From: Corinectria fuckeliana
Taxonomy: Eukaryota; Ascomycota; Sordariomycetes; Hypocreales; Nectriaceae
Length of the DNA stretch: 64,000 nt
Assembly (NCBI GenBank): GCA_019137255.1
Contig: WPDH01000261.1
Location: forward strand, 62,001-126,000
Direction: 5' to 3'
The notes beneath the pieces are model-generated. The model ran no database searches, was not told the origin of the DNA, and was given only the letters and a program-made list of their open reading frames with translations. Within the stretch, counting starts at the first letter, position 1; each line of letters opens with the position of its first letter. Of this stretch, positions 58,003-64,000 are shown in pieces. A program made the translations under genes and the position numbers.

Positions 58003-59491
58003 TCACGGCCCGTATGCCCTTTCGTCCCTCCTCTCAGATCCCTGGTATGCCCAAACGTCGTGGCCCTGGTTGGTAGAAGCACCGGAATCATCAGCAGGCA
58101 ACGGCTCCGACTTGATGTGGACCTCCTGTGCCACAAGAATCCCGACAGCGATGCCATCTTTCTTGGTGCCGCTACTCGTCCCGTTCCCGTCCTCGGGTAG
58201 GATGTGTTCATCACTGGCCCACGCCGTGACCTGCGCGTCCGAGATGGGGTGACGGCTCGCGCCTCTCTTGCGGCTCGTGTCGAACTTGCTGCCGGCCGGG
58301 GTGTTGCTCGTCAGCTGGTGGCTCTCTCTGGTGGTCGGCGACGTCCTGCTGAACAGCGCGCTCAGGCCGATCTTGCTCGCGCCTCGGCGGATTAGCGGCT
58401 GGATGATGGGCAGGTTCGTCACGACGATGGAGACGAATGTCTCACGGCATGCCCAGGCGCTGCCCGATACGGCACCATTTGGTCCAGACTAGATGAGTCC
58501 GCTGGTTAGCTAACACGAACTGTCTGGTGTTGAAAGCTAGCCTTACCGTGCTGATCACTACGGCTCGGATCGTGCCGGCCATGATGACGAAGACGGCGCC
58601 GCTGAACAGAAGCATGAGCGTGAGCTTTTTGCGCAAGCTGATGTTCACACCCCATAGCAGCTAGGGTTGGAGGAAATGTTAGGTCAATCACAGAGCGACT
58701 CCTCGAGTTGGGACGCTGGCATTACTGACCGGCAATGGGATGGATAGCAGATATAGATCGGTCAAGATGTTTGGTATCACGACTACCATCACGTAGGCTG
58801 GGGAGTTGGTCGGGCGGCAGAGCGTGCCCGGGTCTGGGCTAACCTGCCAGAACTTGTGCATGGGCTGGCATGAGAGGAGGATCGTAAGGGCGACAACCAA
58901 GTAGGTCACGGTGAGGAGGACATATGCGATCCTCACGCGCAACCTGAGATGCTGCAAGCCGGATCTGCAGTGCCATGCCAGTCAGAGAAGCAATTAAAGC
59001 CTGGAGGATTTGTTGCATCGAGGCTGATGTCGGGTGGTTTCACTTACGTGAGTCGCGAGTAAAACACCGTGACGCAGAACTTGAGCGCCCAGAGGATGAA
59101 GGCATAGAAGGACCAGCCAATGACCTGTGTCTTGGAACCCCACTGTCGGTTGTAGTACTCCTGAGAGTCCGGATCGAGTGCTGCGCGTTCTTCATCGGTC
59201 ATGTAGCTGTTGGTCAGGCCCTCGAACCTGGCACCGACCAGATATGCAGCTACTACTTCGGCAGTGAAGACCATCTAGTAACCCCGCGACGAACGCCCGC
59301 CATGTTAGCCCGTGTACAAAGCAAAGAAGACAGCTCAGTGGCTGGGTTTCGGGACTCACCCCCGTCAGCGGCATCAGGTAGTCGTCCAACTGCCAGTTCA
59401 TGGGCCCAACGGCGCCCCATCGCACAAAGACCCTGACGGCAATGGTCACCAAGCCAAACGAGAGGAGGATAAATTGCTCTTCGATGCCCAT
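58003..59491 (-). CDS. Rhodopsin-domain integral membrane protein (Pth11/SAT4-like)
   Basis: Five exons, 59491-59360, 59274-59048, 58964-58730, 58660-58547 and 58488-58003, join in frame to 397 residues. The N-terminal two-thirds has seven hydrophobic segments of the fungal rhodopsin-like domain: FILLSFGLVTIAVRVFVRW, VFTAEVVAAYLVGARF, GWSFYAFILWALKFCVTVF, a segment with ILLSCQPMHKFW, then IPNILTDLYLLSIPLPLLWG, LTLMLLFSGAVFVIMAGTI, and SIVVTNLPIIQPLIRR. The C-terminal 120 residues are a polar cytosolic tail. Such proteins include Pth11 of the rice blast fungus, a surface sensor, but the family is very large and this one lacks the CFEM domain of Pth11. The tail end (DVWAYQGSERRDERAYGP) is family-poor. 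It is divergently arranged with the GMC oxidoreductase gene, 760 bases apart. Confidence 0.88.
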
Positions 59492-60251
59492 GGCGGGAAG
59501 CGTCGGAGTCCGAGGAAAGGAACCCGAGACGAGACAACTGAAGGAGTGTGGAGCGTGTGTAGGGGAATATAAGAAGATGTTGGTCAGACGTGTTCGCTCA
59601 GATGGATTTTATGGAATGGACACGAAGCTTTGGCCTGCTTGGCCCTGACATTCCCGCATCCTACGCCAAGCCAAATCATGGCAACCCGAGCATCGTGCGG
59701 ATCCGCAAAGTCTTGTCTGCGAGCTCCCAGCCGCTCATGTTCCATCACTAAGGCCTGGCCTCGACGGACTGGGCCCGTTCGCAGGGTTTATCACACGCGT
59801 CCGATCTGAATCAAGCGAGATCTTCAGGCCGGCGGGGGGCCAAGGATCCTAGATGCTTGTAGGGGGAGAGGCTAGCGATCTCCCCGCGATGGACGGTACG
59901 AGCCTACGAGGTTAGTGCGACTTGGACATGATTCATGACCCCTGGATCTTCAACGGCTGGATGAAACGCTGCGTTGGCTGTAGATGTTGGGCATCCATGG
60001 CAACTAGATAAAGTAACGCATAGATAACATGGCCTTCTAAACGCGGTAGTTCATTCTTACGTACAAAGAGGCCTATCCTCGGACGTGACGATCCTTTTTG
60101 CTCTGCTCAATCACCTCTTTCTTCTCCTCTTGAGACAAATTAGTTCTACGACGTGGTTTTCAACAGCAGCTTCCCTTTTCTATCTAGCACTGCGGAGCAA
60201 CTGACCTGACTCTCCATTGGCATCTATTGATCAGCCACTTGCACATCCACC
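59492..60251. promoter_or_regulatory. Divergent promoter region, receptor (-) and GMC oxidoreductase (+)
   Basis: These 760 bases separate two start codons facing away from each other, so both promoters should lie here. I see no gene. A pyrimidine-rich part (60100-60190) precedes the GMC gene. Shared regulation is possible but unproven. Confidence 0.55.
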
Positions 60252-62072
60252 ATGGCGTCGTCCATTTTTGATTTCGTCGTTGTGGGAGGTAAGTGCCCTC
60301 CCTATGTCGTCCATCACCCAGGACTCAATTAACCCTGCCTCCTCTTCATTAGGCGGTCCCGCAGGCAGCGCCGTCGCCGCTGGCCTTGCACGCTCTGCTA
60401 AGAAGCCCAAGGTCCTCCTGCTCGAGGCCGGGGGGGACAACGACGACCGGAATCTCCGCGTCGATGGGCAGCGGTGGCTGACTTTCATGAACCAAGACCT
60501 GAACTGGGGATACAAGACCACGCCGCAAGAGCACTGCGACAACCGCGAGCTGGACTACTCGCGGGGGAAGGGCCTGGGCGGCTCCAGCGCCATCAACTTC
60601 GGCGTCTACACCGTAGGCGCCCGCGACGACTACGAGGAATGGGCCCGCATCGTGGGCGACGACGCGTACCGCTGGGACAAGATCCAGCCGCGGTACAAGA
60701 GCCTGGAGACGTTCCAGGGCGACCTCCCGTCCGGCATCGACCGCAAGTACGCCGCGCCCAGGGCCGAAGACCACGGGACCTCTGGACTCCTCAAGGTCGG
60801 CTTTGCGGCCGAGTGGGAGAAGGACCTGCCGCCTATGCTTGATCTTTTCGAGGACGCCGGCTTTCCTTTGAACCCAGACCACAACTCGGGCAACCCAATT
60901 GGAATGTCAGTCATGGTCAACTCGAGCAGCAAGGGGCTCCGTTCCACGGCCAGCGACTTGCTGACGCCTGCACCGGACAACCTGACCATCATCACCTCAT
61001 CCCCTGTGCAGCGGGTCATCTTGGAGGGCAACAAGGCCGTTGGGGTCGAGTCAAACGGGAAGAAGTGTGAGTATATCGTCGGGTCCTCTATGAGTTGGGA
61101 CTGCCAGCTAACGCCACTCCCGCAGATCTGGCTTCTAAGGAGGTCATCCTCTCGGCTGGCTCTTTAAACAACCCCAGCATCCTTATGCATTCCGGCATAG
61201 GGCCCCGAAAGCAACTGGAGGAATTCGGACTCCCTGTCGTGAAAGACGTCCCAGCCATCGGGCAGGGTCTTCGAGACCACATGTTCTGCCCGCTCGTCTA
61301 CAAGCGCAAGGAGGGCGACACGGCGCGGGCGCCGTTCTACGGGGACCAGAAGGCCATGGACGAGGCGCTAGAACAGTGGAAGCGGGACGGGACTGGGCCG
61401 TGGACCAAGTTCGCCTGCGAGCTCGGCATCGGCTGGTTCAAGCTGGACAAGCTCGTGGCGTCGGAAGAGTTCAGGGCGCTCCCGGCCGAGGAGCAAGCCT
61501 ACTTGACCAAGGAGACGGTGCCGCACTACGAAGTCCTGACGCACTTCCCCATCCACTGGTTTATCCCTGGGTTCCCCCAGGACAGCCTCAACTGCTCATG
61601 CCTCCTGGTCTTCTACTACAACGCCCAGAGCCGCGGCGAGGTCACGCTGCAGTCGGCCGACCCGGACACGCCGCTCAGGTTCGACCCCAAGTTCCTGTCC
61701 TCGCCCTTCGACCGTCGCGTGGCCGTCGAATCGCTGCGTGACGCCTTCCGCGTCGCCAAGCACAAGGGCTACGCCGACAACAACGAGGCGGTCATTGCAG
61801 GGCCCCAGGGAGACTCGGACGAGGATCTGCTCGCCTACTGGAGGCAGACCATCTCCTCGAGCTGGCACATGACTGGCACGGTCAAGATGGGCAAGCCCGA
61901 GGACGCTGACGCGGTCGTGGACAGCGACTTCCGCTTGCTGGGCATCGACAACTTGCGCGTGGCAGACATGAGCGTCGTTCCCATCCTGGCCAGCGGCCAT
62001 GTCCAGTCCGTCGCCTATGTCACGGGAATGACCTGCGCAGAGAAGCTCGTTGCCCAGTACGGGCTCTCGTAG
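60252..62072 (+). CDS. GMC oxidoreductase (glucose-methanol-choline family)
   Basis: FAD-dependent alcohol oxidase or dehydrogenase family. Exons 60252-60288, 60353-61066 and 61126-62072 keep frame and encode 565 residues, typical for the family. The first exon plus the second gives the FAD-binding GxGxxG region (DFVVVGGGPAGSAVAAGLA). The GMC signature 1 region reads GKGLGGSSAINFG, and signature 2 reads VILSAGSLNNPSILMHSGIG. The catalytic pair is likely His498 (SSSWHMTGTVKMG) and His542 (ILASGHVQSVAYV). No signal peptide is present, so it is probably intracellular and not a secreted aryl-alcohol oxidase. Substrate (choline, aryl alcohol or other) is not evident. It shares a promoter region with a Pth11-like receptor. 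Confidence 0.94.
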
Positions 62073-64000
62073 GGCGAGACGTAGCCCAGGCGGACACATG
62101 GAATCATGGATCTGGAGAGATCTGCGGAACCCCTGCCCCTTAAACTAAGCCTCGGCTCATAACGGCGCGCCGAGGTGGGATGTAACTAAACATGGCTAGT
62201 ATGAATTGTAGATGGGATGAGCACTGTCAATGCCGCTGATCTACATGCGTACGTAGCTTGAAGACGAAGAGCCCTTGAGCCCCTTGAACAATTGATTTGA
62301 TACGTGACTAAAATCCAGCATGAATGTTCCATGATCCCCAAAGCGGGGGACCTTCCGGCACCTCAGCGCAGCATCATCTCCAACACAAGATTTGCTTGAG
62401 TTGATCATCTGTTGCTCAGCCCGAGTAAGCCTTAGGCCAGTGACAGCTTAGCTCCCGAAGCGGAAATGACGCGAGTGTTTTAGTTACGCAGCATTGCGAC
62501 ATCTGAGAACGCATTGACCTCGTTGATGCCGCCCTTGTCGATGAGGAATCCAGGGACACGAGGATAAACCGGATACCCAAGACGCAGATCAGTGCTGACG
62601 AAGTGCAAATGCTACTCCACGACTCATGACCGTTGCATCTAATTTTGTGTCGCTTACAGGCCTCTACGAAACAAACTTGAGGCTACATTTCGGTAAGATA
62701 AGTAGATTAGCTTATTGCTTAACAGGTATCTCGATTGAGCACAGTGGTTGGGCACGTGCTAAGCTCATATTCAAAGTAGCTTGGACACACCAGCTTCTCA
62801 TTCTTTGTCAGTAACTAAGAAATCATATTGGGGGCTTTGGGTTCGGAACTCAGCGTCTTTTCTAGGTAGGCCAAGCTCCGCAGGTTCATTCTTTGTTCAC
62901 ATAACCTGCGCAGACACCCAGCTTCTTGCCGTGAGTTTCAGCTTTACGAAGCTTGTTCCTTGATATCCCAAGACCGGCATCTCAACACTTCCAAAACGCC
63001 GATGGCGAGGCATCCACGAAGGGTCCTGAAAGATTTGTTCAAGGCTTTTGATTGTCGGCTGTGCCTAGGCTAGATAGTTCAAGGAGCGACGATACAAATA
63101 GGACGCTACAATATAATGCTACTCTCGGATGCTTAGTGAGTAGTCTACCTAAAGCCGTGCCTTGTCGGGGCCTGGCATCAAAGCCTTCGGGTACCTAAGA
63201 GTTGCCTACGCAAGGTCGAATATAATAGTTGCGGGAAATAGTCGCGAACCCTCAAGGATGAGCACACAGTCCATGCTGGTGAATGTTGCCGTGCGCCTAG
63301 AAACTTCTTAAAATTTAGTGCTCGCTCGATCCAGGAATCCTTCTCGTTGGTACCCATCAGATTGACCTGGTGATCCTTTTCTGCCCGCTTAAACCCAATT
63401 TCAGCTGGGATAATGAACCTACTTCTCGCTGCTCCTGAGAACGCCTCACAAGTAACAAATGTCACCTACTTTGTCTATCGTTTGCTAGGTAGGTAGGTAG
63501 GTATGCTTACGATTCTGAAAGCACTTGGCGATGATGCGCCCAATGGAACCAAGGAGTAATGTTCCAGGCTATCACAATTTCACGGTGGCCAATCAATCGA
63601 AGGTCATGGCAAGGGGACTAATGGTCGGGGTACCACGTGCAGGGGAAACCGGAGAGTACATGTCAAAATAGTCAACTGGCGACGGGGGGGGGGGGGGGGG
63701 GGTTGTCGCTGGGGCNNGGGGGGGGGGGGGTGGGTTGTCGCTCGGGACGATGGGGTTAGACTCTACGACGATTGACGTTGATTTTCCTAAAAGGAGACAG
63801 GATAAAGAGAGCTAGGCGAGATCGTTGCGATACATGCGCTATGATATAAAACAATCGATGATATTTTCCCCAGCAGAGTATCACGCTCTTGGTAGCGAAC
63901 ACAGAGTGCCTTGGAAGCATTCGCAACAGGCGAGGGTTGTGAACCGTTGGGGAAGATCTCATGCCAGTTCTTTCGACACCTTCCCTACTAGAGCGGCAAT
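62073..64000. other. 3' flank of the GMC gene and gene-free end of the window
   Basis: No gene supported. Contains a GTAGGTAGGTAGGTA run at 63488-63503 and a poly-G tract with two N positions at 63686-63731. Frames in the last 1.5 kb are short and without features. A gene could start beyond the window. Confidence 0.5.
63686..63731. repeat. Poly-G tract containing two undetermined bases
   Basis: A run of G, then GGTTGTCGCTGGGGC, two N, another run of G, and GGGTTGTCGCTCGGG. The repeated GGTTGTCGCT on both sides of the gap suggests that the assembly may have duplicated this spot. Confidence 0.85.

Overview
The window looks like nuclear DNA of a filamentous ascomycete, most likely a sordariomycete. 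The genes carry short introns (about 50-130 bases, GTxxGT donors and internal CTAAC/CTGAC-like branch sites). A polyglutamine Zn2Cys6 regulator, a HET-domain gene, a rhodopsin-domain membrane protein, a GH55 glucanase and a GMC oxidoreductase are typical fungal families. Closeness to Hypocreales is only an inference from protein similarity as I remember it.

Layout. 0-8 kb: importin beta (KAP95, +) followed tail to tail by a Zn2Cys6 regulator (-). 8-14 kb: mostly gene-poor, low-complexity DNA with an eroded acetyltransferase relic. 14-22 kb: an F-box-like gene (+), a frameshifted aminotransferase relic (-), an intact homoaconitase (-) and a HET-domain gene broken by two stops (+). 22-36.5 kb: a compact run of minus-strand genes, namely a fused Met8/Met1 siroheme enzyme, an intron-bearing tRNA-Lys(CTT), the mitoribosome assembly factor Rsm22/METTL17, a tail-anchored thioredoxin, a GH55 beta-1,3-glucanase, lipoyl synthase and a small GPI-anchored protein. 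36.5-53 kb: gene-poor apart from one zinc-finger-like protein at 41-43 kb; 45-47.6 kb is AT-rich and looks mutated. 53-62 kb: an MFS sugar transporter (+), relics of an F-box gene and a protein kinase, and a divergent pair made of a Pth11-like receptor (-) and a GMC oxidoreductase (+). The last 2 kb holds no gene that I can see.

How the genes relate. The 16.5-34.3 kb block is rich in iron-sulfur, siroheme and mitochondrial functions (homoaconitase, siroheme synthase, Rsm22, lipoyl synthase, plus a thioredoxin). This may be chance. I see no classical secondary-metabolite backbone gene. At least five broken genes (acetyltransferase, aminotransferase, HET, F-box, kinase) sit among the intact ones, so the accessory stretches are decaying. 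Intron positions were worked out by hand from splice sites and family alignment recalled from memory; every multi-exon model below keeps its reading frame through all junctions.
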